A DNA stretch of 64,000 bases from Myxococcaceae bacterium JPH2 (GCA_016458225.1 JAEMGR010000016.1:62001-126000); one strand, 5' to 3'; counted from the stretch's first letter, positions 1 through 8,747 are shown. Translations and numbers: made by a program. The notes: generated by a model from the letters alone, not told the origin.

Positions 1-560
1 TGCTCAACGCCCTCAACGCCTCCCTGGCGCAGAGCAAGGACACCCTGGAGAAGGCGCGCGCGGAGCTGGAGAAGAAGTCGGAGCAGTACGAGTCGCTCGC
101 CTCCAGCCTCAAGGATGAAATCAAGGCCGGGAAGATTGAGCTGTCCGAGCTGAAGGGCCGGATGGTGGTGAAGATGAAGGACAAGATCCTCTTCTCGTCC
201 GGCAGCGTGAAGATCAACCCCGAGGGACAGGCGGCGCTCGCGAAGGTGGCCGAGGCGCTGAAGGACGTGAGCGGCAAGCTGGTGCGCGTGGAGGGCCACA
301 CGGACGACGTGCCCACGGACCCCAAGGGCCCGTTCCCCAGCAACTGGGAGCTGTCCACCACGCGCGCGCTGACGGTGTTGAAGCTCCTGCAGGACAAGGG
401 CGTGTCCGCGGACAAGCTGTCGGCGGTGGGCTACGGCGAGCACCACCCCATCTCCAGCAACAAGACGACGCAGGGAAAGAGCCTCAACCGCCGCATCGAG
501 ATCGTCCTGGCTCCCGAGGACCAGGCCCCGGGCGCGAAGTCGAAGTCGGCGAGCCGGTAA
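1..560 (+). CDS. OmpA-family protein, C-terminal part (5' end outside window)
   Basis: The reading frame is already open at the window edge (first full codon at base 3), so the N-terminus is missing. The visible part starts with about 50 residues of Lys/Glu/Ala-rich sequence with regular leucines, a likely coiled coil. An OmpA-like peptidoglycan-binding domain follows, with a strand containing DKILFSSGSVKINPEG, then VEGHTDD, SNWELSTTRA and a closing NRRIEIVL. This domain normally anchors envelope proteins non-covalently to peptidoglycan, so an outer-membrane or periplasmic structural role is likely. The exact family cannot be fixed without the N-terminus. A lipoprotein gene follows 24 bases downstream in the same direction and may be co-transcribed. 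Confidence 0.9.
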   Translation, partial: LNALNASLAQSKDTLEKARAELEKKSEQYESLASSLKDEIKAGKIELSELKGRMVVKMKDKILFSSGSVKINPEGQAALAKVAEALKDVSGKLVRVEGHTDDVPTDPKGPFPSNWELSTTRALTVLKLLQDKGVSADKLSAVGYGEHHPISSNKTTQGKSLNRRIEIVLAPEDQAPGAKSKSASR

Positions 561-584
561 CCCCGAGCCAGCGAGGACACACGC

Positions 585-1220
585 ATGAACTTGAGATGGA
601 TGGGCATGGCCGCCCTGGCGGCGATGGGACTCTCGGGCTGCGTAGCGGGCGGCGCGCGGCCGGCGGTGGAGATGCGCTTCTTCGAGTCACCCGCGGGCGG
701 CGCAGTGCACGAGCGGGTGCGCGAGGCGGGCATCTTGAACGCCACGCTGATGGGGGCCGCGAACCTGCGCTACCTGCGGCCCGCCGAGTTGCTGAAGGCC
801 GCGGAGACCGGCGCGGGCCAGGGGGATCCGCAGAAGCTGATGCGCGCGGCGCGCACGCTCGTCCCGGGGGATGGCGTGGTGTTGCTCGGCACCGTGCGCG
901 GCGAGGCCACGGGAGGCAGCACGGCGACGCGGGCCATCTACTCGCTGGCCCTCGCGTGCGCGCGCACGGACCTGGACAGCCCCGGCGACCTGCGCGACTG
1001 CCAGGGCTACGTGCTGCGGGTGACGCGCACGTGGCCCGCGGAGGTGTACGCGCTCCAGGACGCCACGGTGTCGCTCATCTCCGAGGGAGGCACGGCCCAC
1101 GGCCGCATCCGCGCGCGCAGCGAGCCGGGCGCGTTCAAGGCCGAGCTGGAAGGCGAGTTCGCCGCGAGCGTGCTGGAGCTGGGCGCGGGCGCGTCACTCG
1201 CCACCGGCGCGGGGCGCTGA
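585..1220 (+). CDS. putative lipoprotein of unknown function
   Basis: A 211-residue protein. The N-terminus is a lipoprotein signal: a hydrophobic run, then the lipobox LSGC with the acceptor Cys at residue 19, so the mature protein should be lipid-anchored in the envelope. The rest is a soluble domain rich in Ala, Gly, Glu and Arg, with two Cys near residues 126 and 139 that could form a disulfide. I recognise no family. A GAGG about nine bases before the ATG may be the ribosome site. It probably follows the OmpA-type gene in one transcript. Its 3' end overlaps the end of the convergent methyltransferase gene by 27 bases. Confidence 0.75.
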   Translation: MNLRWMGMAALAAMGLSGCVAGGARPAVEMRFFESPAGGAVHERVREAGILNATLMGAANLRYLRPAELLKAAETGAGQGDPQKLMRAARTLVPGDGVVLLGTVRGEATGGSTATRAIYSLALACARTDLDSPGDLRDCQGYVLRVTRTWPAEVYALQDATVSLISEGGTAHGRIRARSEPGAFKAELEGEFAASVLELGAGASLATGAGR

Positions 1221-1775
1221 GGCGGGGACCTCGTAGACGTAGAGGGGCGTGCGGTACAGGTCGTCGAGCCGGTGGGTGTGCACGGGACGCCAGCCATGCA
1301 GCGCGAAGGTGTGGCTGACGACGCGCGCGCCCGCCGGCAGCTCGGCGAGCAGCTTCGGGGCGAGCTTCGCCATGGCCCCGGGGTACAGGTAGCAGACGAC
1401 GGTGGACGCGCCCGCGAACGGGGCGCGGAAGAAGTCCTCGCGCGCCACCCGGAGATTGGGGCGGGGCGCGAGGCGTTGTCGCAATGAGCAGAAGCCCGCG
1501 GGCAGAGGCGACAGCTCGTAGGCCACCACCTGGGCCTGGGGACAGCGATCCGCCAGCGCGAACGCCAGCGTTCCCCAGCCCGCGCCCAGCTCCAGCACGA
1601 CGCCCCGCGTGTCAGGTGGCACGAGCGCGAGCACTTCGCGCCGGACACCCGGCGAGGTGGGCATGGGCGAGATGCCCGTGCGCAGGGTGTAGACCACGAT
1701 GGAGCCCAGGCCCGCGAGGAGGCCCCCGAGCGACAGCAGGAAGAGGACCGCTTCCGTCGTGCCCAGGGTGGCCAT
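1194..1775 (-). CDS. membrane-anchored class I SAM-dependent methyltransferase
   Basis: A 193-residue protein. Residues 8-30 form one hydrophobic segment, likely a membrane anchor. The rest matches a short Rossmann methyltransferase: the SAM motif I is VLELGAGWGTLAFALA, followed by an acidic strand end (VVAYELS) and a VVCYLYPGA strand in the motif IV region. The substrate is not evident. Similar short anchored methyltransferases are common in proteobacteria, sometimes near lipid or quinone genes. The coding end overlaps that of the upstream lipoprotein gene on the other strand. The MFS gene lies 12 bases upstream in the same direction, so both are probably transcribed together. Confidence 0.85.
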   Translation of the reverse strand: MATLGTTEAVLFLLSLGGLLAGLGSIVVYTLRTGISPMPTSPGVRREVLALVPPDTRGVVLELGAGWGTLAFALADRCPQAQVVAYELSPLPAGFCSLRQRLAPRPNLRVAREDFFRAPFAGASTVVCYLYPGAMAKLAPKLLAELPAGARVVSHTFALHGWRPVHTHRLDDLYRTPLYVYEVPASAPRAGGE

Positions 1776-1787
1776 GCGGGCGGGGAC

Positions 1788-3077
1788 TCAGGAGGACGCG
1801 GGGGCGGCGCCCTGGTTCGCGGCGGCCTGGGCCGCGGCCTCGCGCGCGGCCTTCTCCAGCCGATCCACGCGTCGCAGCTCCGGGAAGGCCCAGGCCCACA
1901 GCCCCACCACCACGAGCGTGCCCACCGCGCCAGAGACGACCGCGGGCACCGCGCCCACCTGCTCGGCCAACCAGCCCGCGCGGAACTCTCCGAACTCGTT
2001 GGAGGCACCCACGCACATCATGTTCACCGCGCCCACGCGGCCACGCATGTCATCCGGCGTGACGACCATCTCCAGCGTGGAGCGCACCACCACGCTCACC
2101 ATGTCCGCCGCGCCTCCGATGGCCAGCGCCACCACGGAGACCACGAGCGAGTGGCTCACGCCGAACACCAGCGTGGCCGCGCCGAAGATGGCCACCGAGA
2201 CGAACATCTTCCAGCCCGCGCGTCCGCCCAGCGGCCGGAAGGCGAGCATGATGGCCACCACCGCGGCGCCAGCAGCCGGCGCGCTGCGCAGAAGCCCCAG
2301 GCCCCAGGGCCCCGTGTGCAGCACGTCCCGCGCGTAGATGGGGAGCAGCGCCACCGCGCCACCGAGCATCACCGCGAACAAGTCCAGGGTGATGCTGCCC
2401 AGCAGCATCCGCTGGCCGCGCACGAAGCGCAGGCCCGCGACCAGGGTCTCCAGCGAGAACGGCTCGCGCGACACGCTGCCCGTGCGCACCTTCAGCGAGA
2501 GGATCCACACCACGGTGAGCGCGCACAGCGACGCGGACGCGATGTACGCGCCCTTGGCGCCCGCCCACCCGTAGAGGATGCCGCCCACGGCCGGACCCGC
2601 GATGGTCGCCACCTGCCACGTGGTGGAGTTGACGGCCACCGCGCGCGTCAGCTCCTCAGGCGGAACGAGGCGCGGCGTGAGGGCCGAGCCCGCGGGCGAA
2701 TAGAAGGCGCGCGCCGTGCCGAACAACACCAGCACGCCGTAGACGAAGCGCACGTCCTGCACGTGGCCCAGCGTGAAGGACAGCAGCATCAGGCTGCACA
2801 GCACCATCACGCTCTGGCACACCGCGAGGATGAGGCGCCGGTCCACCCGGTCCGCCACCTGTCCGCCGATGAGGCTGAACGCGAGGAAGGGGAGGAACTG
2901 CGCCAGGCCCGTGTAGCCCAGCGCCAGCGCGCTCCCCGTCAGCGCATACACCTGCCAGCCAATCGCCACCGACTCGATCTGCGTCGCGAGCACCGCGCAC
3001 AGGCGCGCGAGCTGGTACACGCGGAAATCTCGATGGCGGAAGACGGAGGGGAGGGGGTCAGCGTTGGCGGGGGCCAT
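1788..3077 (-). CDS. MFS transporter, EntS-like (MFS_3 type)
   Basis: About 429 residues with twelve hydrophobic segments, typical of the major facilitator superfamily. The start used is the ATG at 3077, whose product begins MAPANADPLPSVFRHRDFRV; the longer frame upstream adds only a basic, non-conserved tail. The opening FRHRDFRVYQLARL, the loop GGQVADRVDRRLIL (MFS motif A between helices 2 and 3) and MRGRVGAVN in the second half place it near the enterobactin exporter EntS/MFS_3 group. It would export a small molecule with proton exchange across the inner membrane; the substrate is unknown. It sits just upstream of the methyltransferase gene and downstream of the dioxygenase gene, all on the minus strand. 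Confidence 0.9.
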   Translation of the reverse strand: MAPANADPLPSVFRHRDFRVYQLARLCAVLATQIESVAIGWQVYALTGSALALGYTGLAQFLPFLAFSLIGGQVADRVDRRLILAVCQSVMVLCSLMLLSFTLGHVQDVRFVYGVLVLFGTARAFYSPAGSALTPRLVPPEELTRAVAVNSTTWQVATIAGPAVGGILYGWAGAKGAYIASASLCALTVVWILSLKVRTGSVSREPFSLETLVAGLRFVRGQRMLLGSITLDLFAVMLGGAVALLPIYARDVLHTGPWGLGLLRSAPAAGAAVVAIMLAFRPLGGRAGWKMFVSVAIFGAATLVFGVSHSLVVSVVALAIGGAADMVSVVVRSTLEMVVTPDDMRGRVGAVNMMCVGASNEFGEFRAGWLAEQVGAVPAVVSGAVGTLVVVGLWAWAFPELRRVDRLEKAAREAAAQAAANQGAAPASS

Positions 3078-3205
3078 GAAGTCCCTGGCTCTAACGCACG
3101 CCCTGCTCCCTCGCCAGTCACGTTGAGGCACGCAGAGCAGGCGCTCTCATGGCTGCCCCCAGGGCTCGGAGGTTGAGCCCAGGGACAATCCAGGAGCGTG
3201 GGACG

Positions 3206-4312
3206 TCAGCTCCCCGAGCGCATCCGGTTGAGCCGGTCGTAGTGCCGGTATCCGAGCTTGTCGAGCGCGCTCGGGGGCGCCAGCCCGATGTCCACCAGCG
3301 TCTTGATGTCGTACGTGCCCGCGAGCACCGGCGGCGCGTAGTTGGTGACCGCCTCGCGCGAGCGGAACTTCTCCATCGGGAAGAGCACCGTGCTCGTGTG
3401 CACGTGCATGAAGTGCGCGGCGGACTGGCGCGACCAACCCGGCACGCCCGGCGCGGTGATGACGTGCGGGGTGGCCAGGAACGTGCCGCCCGTGAGGATC
3501 TCCAGCTGCTGGCCCACCTGCGCCACGATGCAGCCGGCGGGCGCGTTGCCGCGCACCATCTGGCCCTGGGGCGACTCGGGCGTCGCGCGCGTGCGCAGGT
3601 ACAGGCCGCTCTTGTCGTCCGGCTTGGGGGCGGGCTTGCCGCTCGGGTCGAGGAACCGGCCGCCGGGCAGCAGCGTCAGCAGGTTGAAGTCCGTGTGCTC
3701 CTCGCCCCAGACGATGCCGGTGTTCACCTGGGACGGGCCCAGCGGCAGGTAGTGCAGGGCGCGCGTGACGTGCGGGCCCCGGTCACACGTGGCCGCGAAC
3801 GCGTTCTCGGGCAGCCCCAGCGCCACGGCGGCGCCGCGCAGCAGCTTCAGGCCGGCCTCGTGCAGCGACCTGCCGAGCGTGAGAATCCCATCCTCGAAGT
3901 AGGCGGGCGGCGCGTCCGGCCACACGTTCTCCGGGTAGAGCTCCGGGAACTCGGCCGCGGAGGCGGCGTCGTTGGGGTAGGGCGCGGCGAAGTAGCACTC
4001 CTTGAAGTCCGGCTGCCCGTTGCCCGCGACGGCGATCTCCGTGTTCGGCGGAGTCCAGCCGCGCTGGTACCAGATGTCGGCGCGGCCATAGGGACGCTTC
4101 TTGGCGTCGGGCCGCGCGACGAACGCGCTGAACGCGTCGTAGTACCGGTCGAGCGCCTGCGTGTCGACGCCGTGGTTCTTGATGTAGACGAGGCCGAAGA
4201 CGCCAAACGCCTCGCGGATTGCCGCCGCGCCGCGCTCGACTCGGGCTGGGTCGCCCGACGCGAGGTCCGTCAGGTCGACCGTAGGGATGTGGATCGGGGA
4301 GGTCTCCGCCAT
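3206..4312 (-). CDS. isopenicillin N synthase-like 2OG/Fe(II)-dependent oxygenase
   Basis: A 368-residue protein of the isopenicillin N synthase / 2-oxoglutarate oxygenase superfamily. The N-terminal DIOX_N part opens with IHIPTVDLTDLASGD. The catalytic jelly roll carries the iron ligands His and Asp in GEEHTDFNLLTLL, the distal His in LATPHVI, and the co-substrate-binding RQS in WSRQSAAHF. These enzymes use Fe(II) and O2, usually with 2-oxoglutarate, to hydroxylate, desaturate or cyclise small molecules. The substrate is unknown, and no non-ribosomal peptide genes are visible nearby. The MFS exporter gene begins 128 bases downstream on the same strand and could handle its product, but that is inference. 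Confidence 0.9.
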   Translation of the reverse strand: MAETSPIHIPTVDLTDLASGDPARVERGAAAIREAFGVFGLVYIKNHGVDTQALDRYYDAFSAFVARPDAKKRPYGRADIWYQRGWTPPNTEIAVAGNGQPDFKECYFAAPYPNDAASAAEFPELYPENVWPDAPPAYFEDGILTLGRSLHEAGLKLLRGAAVALGLPENAFAATCDRGPHVTRALHYLPLGPSQVNTGIVWGEEHTDFNLLTLLPGGRFLDPSGKPAPKPDDKSGLYLRTRATPESPQGQMVRGNAPAGCIVAQVGQQLEILTGGTFLATPHVITAPGVPGWSRQSAAHFMHVHTSTVLFPMEKFRSREAVTNYAPPVLAGTYDIKTLVDIGLAPPSALDKLGYRHYDRLNRMRSGS

Positions 4313-4384
4313 GGTGCGCCCAGGTGTATCGCGCCTGGGCCCTGATTTGGAGGGTCCCGTGGAACGATTCCTCCCCGGCTGTTC

Positions 4385-4990
4385 TCAGGGCTTGGCGACC
4401 TGGGTCTCCACCGGAGGGCACGTCACCGACTGCGACTGGAAGCCATCCCGCGTCCGAGGCAGGGCCGTGGCGCCCGGGGCCACATCCAAGAGCGTGTCGC
4501 GGAACGCGATGCGGTACGTCCCGGGCTCGCGGAAGTCGTACGCCAGGGACGCCTCGACCTTGCCCTCCGCCGAGCCGCCCGGAGAAATCGTCGTGTAGTC
4601 GGTGGCGCCCGGGTCGGCCCGCTTGAGCATGGGGCCTCGGTACGGGACCTCCACCCCGTCACGCGTCACCTGGAAGATGTTGCCCATCAGCCCCTCCAGC
4701 GGCGTGTTCCACCGGAGCACGTGCACGGGCTGGGACGCGGGGTTGTCCAGTCGGAAGGTCACTTCCACGGGCTGGCCCGCGGTCACTCGCGCGGGGACGC
4801 TCATCGTGCAGCGCAGGGAGACGGCCATGGTCGCGGGCTCCTTCACTTCGGAGGGGGCCACCGGGGCCGGGCGCTCCGGGGCGGGGGTGGGGGGCTTGGC
4901 GGGTTCGGGCTCCTGGCGCTGCGTGCACGCCCCTGCGCCCCAGACGAGTCCCAGCGCGAGAAGGCCGATGTGTCGACGTCCCATGGTCAT
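4385..4990 (-). CDS. lipoprotein resembling the N-terminal domain of the adjacent M35 protease
   Basis: A 201-residue protein with a lipoprotein signal; the lipobox GAGAC puts the acceptor Cys near residue 22. A Pro/Glu-rich linker follows, then one beta-rich domain. That domain aligns with the N-terminal domain of the M35 protease encoded just upstream: both contain SQPV, a W-x-TP-x-EGL motif, VTRDG and GP-x-x-KR in the same order and spacing. No zinc-protease motif is present. M35 proteases can be made with an inhibitory N-terminal region, so a stand-alone copy could act as an inhibitor or chaperone in trans, but it could equally be just a duplicated domain. A GGGAG lies four bases before the ATG. 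A terminator separates it from the protease gene. Confidence 0.75.
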   Translation of the reverse strand: MTMGRRHIGLLALGLVWGAGACTQRQEPEPAKPPTPAPERPAPVAPSEVKEPATMAVSLRCTMSVPARVTAGQPVEVTFRLDNPASQPVHVLRWNTPLEGLMGNIFQVTRDGVEVPYRGPMLKRADPGATDYTTISPGGSAEGKVEASLAYDFREPGTYRIAFRDTLLDVAPGATALPRTRDGFQSQSVTCPPVETQVAKP

Positions 4991-5000
4991 GTCGCTCCCA

Positions 5001-5040
5001 CAAAGAGAAAGGGACGGAAGCGCCTGGCGCTCCCGTCCCT
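5001..5040 (-). terminator. intrinsic terminator after the M35 protease gene
   Basis: Bases 5010-5017 pair with 5033-5040 (AGGGACGG / CCGTCCCT). After one mismatch, 5019-5022 pairs with 5028-5031 (AGCG / CGCT), with loop CCTGG. Read on the minus strand, the stem is followed by TTTCTCTTT. It lies between the protease stop codon and the downstream lipoprotein start, so it probably ends or attenuates the protease transcript. Confidence 0.75.
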
Positions 5041-5069
5041 CGGACTCTTAACCCGTCTTCCCGGAAACG

Positions 5070-6158
5070 TCAGTTCTGGGCGGGGGTGTTCTCGGCGAAG
5101 TACTCGTGGCTGTCCGCGTTGTCGCGGGCGTTGGTCGGGTTGGACTTGGCCAGGCTCTTGGCGGCGGACTGGCCGTAGGCCCAGTCATCCGTGCCGGCGA
5201 CCACGGTGAAGTGGCTCATCTCGTGGACCAGCGTGCCGGCCTTGGAGTCCGTGCCCGTCTGGGGGGCGCTCCAGAAGGCGCCGCACACGTAGATCTTGTA
5301 CGGGGAGTCCGGGTAGACGTAGGCGTAGGTGCCGGAGTCGGAGCAGCTGCAGTCCACCACGATGGCCGCGCTCGCGAACGCGTTCTTGATGTTGAGGTAG
5401 TGGCCCTTCACGGTGCTCCAGCCGCTGCTGGAGTAGGTGCCGAACCACGTGGTGTAGCGCGGGGTGCCGCTCGGCGTGGTGGTGTTGAGGTAGTTGTACG
5501 CGTTGGTCGAGTACGTCAGCGCGCCGCTCACCGCGGTGGTGATGGCGGACTTCTCGGACGTGGTGCAGGCGCCGGAGTAGGAGAGGCTCTCGGCCGTCAC
5601 GATGCGGTCGGACTCCAGGGCGCTGCTACGGCCCTCCACCCACACGCTCACCTCGTTGGAGGCGAACGCGGAGACGCCGCCGACGTTGTCGTGGGCCTCC
5701 TGCGCATAGCGGATGGAGTAGCTGCCCGTCTGGGACAGGTCATAGCGGCCGGACACCGAGACCGGGCCGCTGATGCTCTCGCCCGGGGCCAGCGTCACGT
5801 AGTCCTCGGGACGGGGCGCCACGCGCTTGAAGTGGGGGCCGATGTACTTCACGGCCTGCCCATCGCGCGTCACCGAGAGGCGGCCCTCCTTGAGGCCCTC
5901 GCCCGGCGTGTACCACTTGAGCAGCGACACCGGCTGCGACGAGGTGTTCGTGAGCGTCACCGTCACGGTGACGTCCTCGCGCGCGGCCAGGGAGGCCTTG
6001 GCCAGGGTGACGGTCGCCGTCACGCCGTTGGCGGTCTGCTCGCCGGTCGCCTGGGGGGCGTCCGTCGTGTCCGCCGGAGCGCCGCAGCCGCCCAGCAGGG
6101 AAACGCCGACAACCGCGCCGACCAGCCACTTGAAGTTACCGCGAAGGCTCTTGCTCAC
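5070..6158 (-). CDS. M35 (deuterolysin/aspzincin) metalloendopeptidase lipoprotein
   Basis: A 362-residue secreted protease. The start chosen is the GTG at 6158, preceded by AAGGGG, giving VSKSLRGNFKW and a hydrophobic run ending in the lipobox LLGGC. The frame stays open another 194 codons upstream, but that sequence is not protein-like. Residues about 40-150 form a beta-sandwich pro- or accessory domain. The C-terminal catalytic domain has HEMSH (residues 312-316) with the third zinc ligand in GTDDWAYG (322-329), the aspzincin signature, and the late NADSHEYF motif of the peptidyl-Lys metallopeptidase group. It should be surface- or envelope-attached and degrade proteins, in keeping with predation. 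Downstream lies a lipoprotein copying its N-terminal domain. Confidence 0.93.
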   Translation of the reverse strand: MSKSLRGNFKWLVGAVVGVSLLGGCGAPADTTDAPQATGEQTANGVTATVTLAKASLAAREDVTVTVTLTNTSSQPVSLLKWYTPGEGLKEGRLSVTRDGQAVKYIGPHFKRVAPRPEDYVTLAPGESISGPVSVSGRYDLSQTGSYSIRYAQEAHDNVGGVSAFASNEVSVWVEGRSSALESDRIVTAESLSYSGACTTSEKSAITTAVSGALTYSTNAYNYLNTTTPSGTPRYTTWFGTYSSSGWSTVKGHYLNIKNAFASAAIVVDCSCSDSGTYAYVYPDSPYKIYVCGAFWSAPQTGTDSKAGTLVHEMSHFTVVAGTDDWAYGQSAAKSLAKSNPTNARDNADSHEYFAENTPAQN

Positions 6159-6329
6159 GTGAACTCCCCTTGTTGAGGTCACTACAGGCAGTCCGGGTTC
6201 GATGGGTATCCCGGTAAAATCTGCTTTATAGGTGAAGCCCAGCTTATTTGCCATGTCTCGAAATACTCGGAAATAAACCGCACTCTGGGTTCGCGGGATT
6301 CGAGGTGAGAGCGGCGGAGGTGGTGGACG
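6159..6329. promoter_or_regulatory. divergent promoter region, M35 protease / glutamine amidotransferase
   Basis: This 171-base gap between two divergent genes is clearly more AT-rich than its surroundings. On the minus strand TATAAA at 6225-6230 is a possible -10 element for the protease, about 66 bases before its GTG start; no convincing -35 partner is visible. A further A/T run lies at 6246-6280. No clear operator palindrome was found. Confidence 0.35.
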
Positions 6330-7028
6330 ATGCGCGCGGTGGTCTTCCAGCATGAGGAGCACGAGGGGCCGGGGCTGCTGGGGCCGGTGTTGGAGCAGGC
6401 GGGGTTCTCGCTGGTGAAGCGCTTCCGCGCGGTGCGGCGGGAGGACGTGGACGCGGAGCTGGTGGTGGTGATGGGCGGCCCCATGGGCGTGTACGAGGCG
6501 GATCAGCACCCGTTCCTCAACGAGGAGCTGGCGGTGCTGGCGGAGCGGATCGCCCTGGGGCGCCCGTGCGTGGGCATCTGCCTGGGCGCGCAGCTGCTCG
6601 CGGCGGCTGGAGGCTCCGAGGTGTTCGCGGGGAAGAACGGCTTCGAGGTGGGCGTCGCCCCGGTGCGCTGGACGCAGGACGGGCTGAAGGACGCGGTGAT
6701 TGGCGGCGCGCGCCCGCGCTCGGTGGTGGCGCACTGGCACGGCGACACGTTCAAGCCCGTGCCGGGCGCCACGTTGCTGGCCTCCACGGACCGCTACTCA
6801 CAGCAGGCGTTCCGGTTGGGCAACTCCTACGGCTTCCAGTTCCACCTGGAGCTCACCGCGGCGGAGCTGGGGCACTGGCTGGAGCTGGGCGGGGAGGGCC
6901 TCGTGCAGCGGGGCAAGGACCTCGGGGAGCTGAGGTCCCAACTGCCCAAGCTCAAGGCCGCCGAGGCGGAGAACGTCGAGCTGCTGCACCGGCTCGCGCA
7001 CCACTGCGCCCGGGAGGCCCGGCGCTAG
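6330..7028 (+). CDS. class I glutamine amidotransferase
   Basis: A 232-residue stand-alone GATase1-fold protein. The nucleophile elbow is GICLGAQ with Cys84; the other catalytic residues are His172 and Glu174 in FQFHLEL, so the triad is complete. The oxyanion-strand motif VVVMGGPMGVYE is also present. Such proteins hydrolyse glutamine and pass ammonia to a partner synthetase, or act on gamma-glutamyl compounds. The partner is not identifiable here. The sequence resembles the GuaA-amidotransferase-like group often annotated as type 1 glutamine amidotransferase. It starts a plus-strand transcript divergent from the M35 protease and converges on the NTF2-like gene 18 bases downstream. Confidence 0.92.
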   Translation: MRAVVFQHEEHEGPGLLGPVLEQAGFSLVKRFRAVRREDVDAELVVVMGGPMGVYEADQHPFLNEELAVLAERIALGRPCVGICLGAQLLAAAGGSEVFAGKNGFEVGVAPVRWTQDGLKDAVIGGARPRSVVAHWHGDTFKPVPGATLLASTDRYSQQAFRLGNSYGFQFHLELTAAELGHWLELGGEGLVQRGKDLGELRSQLPKLKAAEAENVELLHRLAHHCAREARR

Positions 7029-7046
7029 CGGGCGCGCGGGCCGGAC

Positions 7047-7610
7047 TCAGGCGCGAGAGGCGGCGGGCGCGGTCCGTGAACGTGCCCGCAGCTTGCGCGT
7101 CCGGGCGGGGCGCTCACGCAGGCGCGCGGGCGCGGTCGGGACGGTGTCCACCGGCGAGACGCTGATGGACTGGACCCGCCAGCGCGTCGCCTGGCGGCTC
7201 AGGACGAAGGTGGCGCGGGAGGTGCGCGGTCCCTCTTCCCGGTGCTGCACGAGCACCACCACGCCGCGGGCCACGGGGCGCAGGGACTCGATGCGCGTGC
7301 GGGGGATGAAGCGCTCGGGGAGGCCGGCCTCCAGCTTCCGCCGGACCTGCTTCTCCAGGGCGGCCTTGCCGCGCAGCAAGGCGCCGCTCTGGCTGATGAC
7401 CTCGACGTCCTCGGACAGGTGCGACAGGTAGCTGTCCACCTGGCGCAGGCCCCAGTCATGGTCCAGGGCGCCCATGAGGGCCTGGATGGCCTTGCGGTCC
7501 CTCGCCGACAGCGGGGGCGGGCCAGGGGGCAGCGCGGTGCGAGGCGGAGGCCCGGATTTGCTCGGGGCGACTCCGAAGAGCATGGGCATGAAGAACAAGG
7601 GGAGGGCCAT
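7047..7610 (-). CDS. SnoaL/NTF2-like (DUF4440-type) protein with N-terminal anchor or signal
   Basis: A 187-residue protein. A short hydrophobic N-terminus (PLFFMPMLFG) suggests export or anchoring, followed by a Pro-rich linker. Residues about 40-150 look like an alpha+beta-barrel NTF2-like fold: a helix around ALMGALDHDWGLRQVDSYLSHL, the strand pair DVEVISQSGALLRGKAAL, then VVVLVQHREEG and WRVQSISVS. This pattern is usual for SnoaL-like/DUF4440 proteins, which include ketosteroid-isomerase-like enzymes and non-enzymatic ligand binders. No catalytic pair can be assigned. The C-terminal 30 residues are very Arg-rich. It converges with the amidotransferase gene. Confidence 0.7.
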   Translation of the reverse strand: MALPLFFMPMLFGVAPSKSGPPPRTALPPGPPPLSARDRKAIQALMGALDHDWGLRQVDSYLSHLSEDVEVISQSGALLRGKAALEKQVRRKLEAGLPERFIPRTRIESLRPVARGVVVLVQHREEGPRTSRATFVLSRQATRWRVQSISVSPVDTVPTAPARLRERPARTRKLRARSRTAPAASRA

Positions 7611-7793
7611 GGGGGGAGCTCACGGTAGGGACAGCGACCGGCAACCTACGCTGCGCGCGGGTGCGAGATTGCTGGGCGGACGTGAAGAAATGTGAAGGCT
7701 GCCGGCAGATGCGCTCCAAAATGGAGGCGGCAGCGCGACGATGTTGAAGCCCCGGGCCTGACACATGGCATGGTCCGCCCCCGGAGGACTGCG

Positions 7794-8747
7794 ATGTCTG
7801 CTACCCGGCCCCAGGCTGCTTCCATGTACACGGACCTCGAACGCGAGGCGTGGCACAACCTGCGCGCGGCAACCCCGCTCACCCTCACGGCCGAGGAGAT
7901 CGAGCGCCTGCGCGGCCTGGGCGAGCAGCTCAACCTGGACGAGGTGGTGGAGGTCTACCTCCCGCTGTCGCGCCTCTTGAACCTGCACGTCTCGGCCACG
8001 CAGGAGCTGTTCGCCGCGCAGCAGGCCTTCCTCGGGGGCGACAACCAGAAGGTGCCCTTCGTCATCGGCATCGCGGGGAGCGTGGCGGTGGGCAAGAGCA
8101 CCACGGCGCGCATCCTCCAGGCCCTGCTGGCGCGCTGGCCGGACCACCCCCGGGTGGAGCTGGTGACGACGGACGGCTTCCTGTTCCCCAACCGCGTGCT
8201 GGCCGAGCGCGGCCTCATGACGCGCAAGGGCTTCCCGGAGAGCTACGACCGCCGCGCGCTGGTGCGCTTCCTGGCCGAGCTGAAGGCGGGCCGGGCCGAG
8301 GTCGCCGCGCCCGTGTACTCCCACCGGAACTACGACATCGTCCCGGACGAGGCGCTCATCATCCGCCGCCCGGACATCCTCATCCTGGAGGGGCTCAACG
8401 TCCTGCAGACGGGGCCGGCCGCGGGCGGGAAGCTGCCGCAGGCGTTCCTGTCGGACTTCTTCGACTTCTCCATCTACGTGGACGCGCACGAGTCGGACAT
8501 CCGGCGCTGGTACGTGGACCGCTTCCTCCACCTCTGGCGCACGGCGTTCCGCGACGAGGGCTCGTTCTTCCGCCGCTTCGCGGACCTCACCGAGGCGCAG
8601 GCCATTGCCCGCGCGGAGACCGTGTGGTCGGAGATCAACGGGCCGAACCTGGCGCAGAACATCGCGCCCACGCGCTCGCGGGCGCGGCTGGTGCTGGTGA
8701 AGGGGCCGGACCACCGGGTCCGCCGCGTGCGGCTGCGCAAGCTGTGA
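7794..8747 (+). CDS. coaA: pantothenate kinase, type I
   Basis: A 317-residue enzyme catalysing ATP-dependent phosphorylation of pantothenate, the first committed step of coenzyme A synthesis, in the cytosol. It aligns along its whole length with E. coli Coa[10 protein letters not shown], the P-loop [12 protein letters not shown] with Lys101, [18 protein letters not shown] [30 protein letters not shown] and a C-terminal region close to LKQNI-PTR. The ATG at 7794 is chosen because GGAGG lies six bases upstream and homology begins at once; the longer frame adds 34 unrelated residues. Type I enzymes are usually feedback-inhibited by CoA. It appears monocistronic or is followed by the channel gene. 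Confidence 0.97.
   Translation: MSATRPQAASMYTDLEREAWHNLRAATPLTLTAEEIERLRGLGEQLNLDEVVEVYLPLSRLLNLHVSATQELFAAQQAFLGGDNQKVPFVIGIAGSVAVGKSTTARILQALLARWPDHPRVELVTTDGFLFPNRVLAERGLMTRKGFPESYDRRALVRFLAELKAGRAEVAAPVYSHRNYDIVPDEALIIRRPDILILEGLNVLQTGPAAGGKLPQAFLSDFFDFSIYVDAHESDIRRWYVDRFLHLWRTAFRDEGSFFRRFADLTEAQAIARAETVWSEINGPNLAQNIAPTRSRARLVLVKGPDHRVRRVRLRKL

Noticed and set aside
6159..6740. 194-codon N-terminal extension of the M35 protease
   Set aside because: It overlaps the amidotransferase gene on the other strand; the GTG at 6158 has a good ribosome site and a lipoprotein signal.
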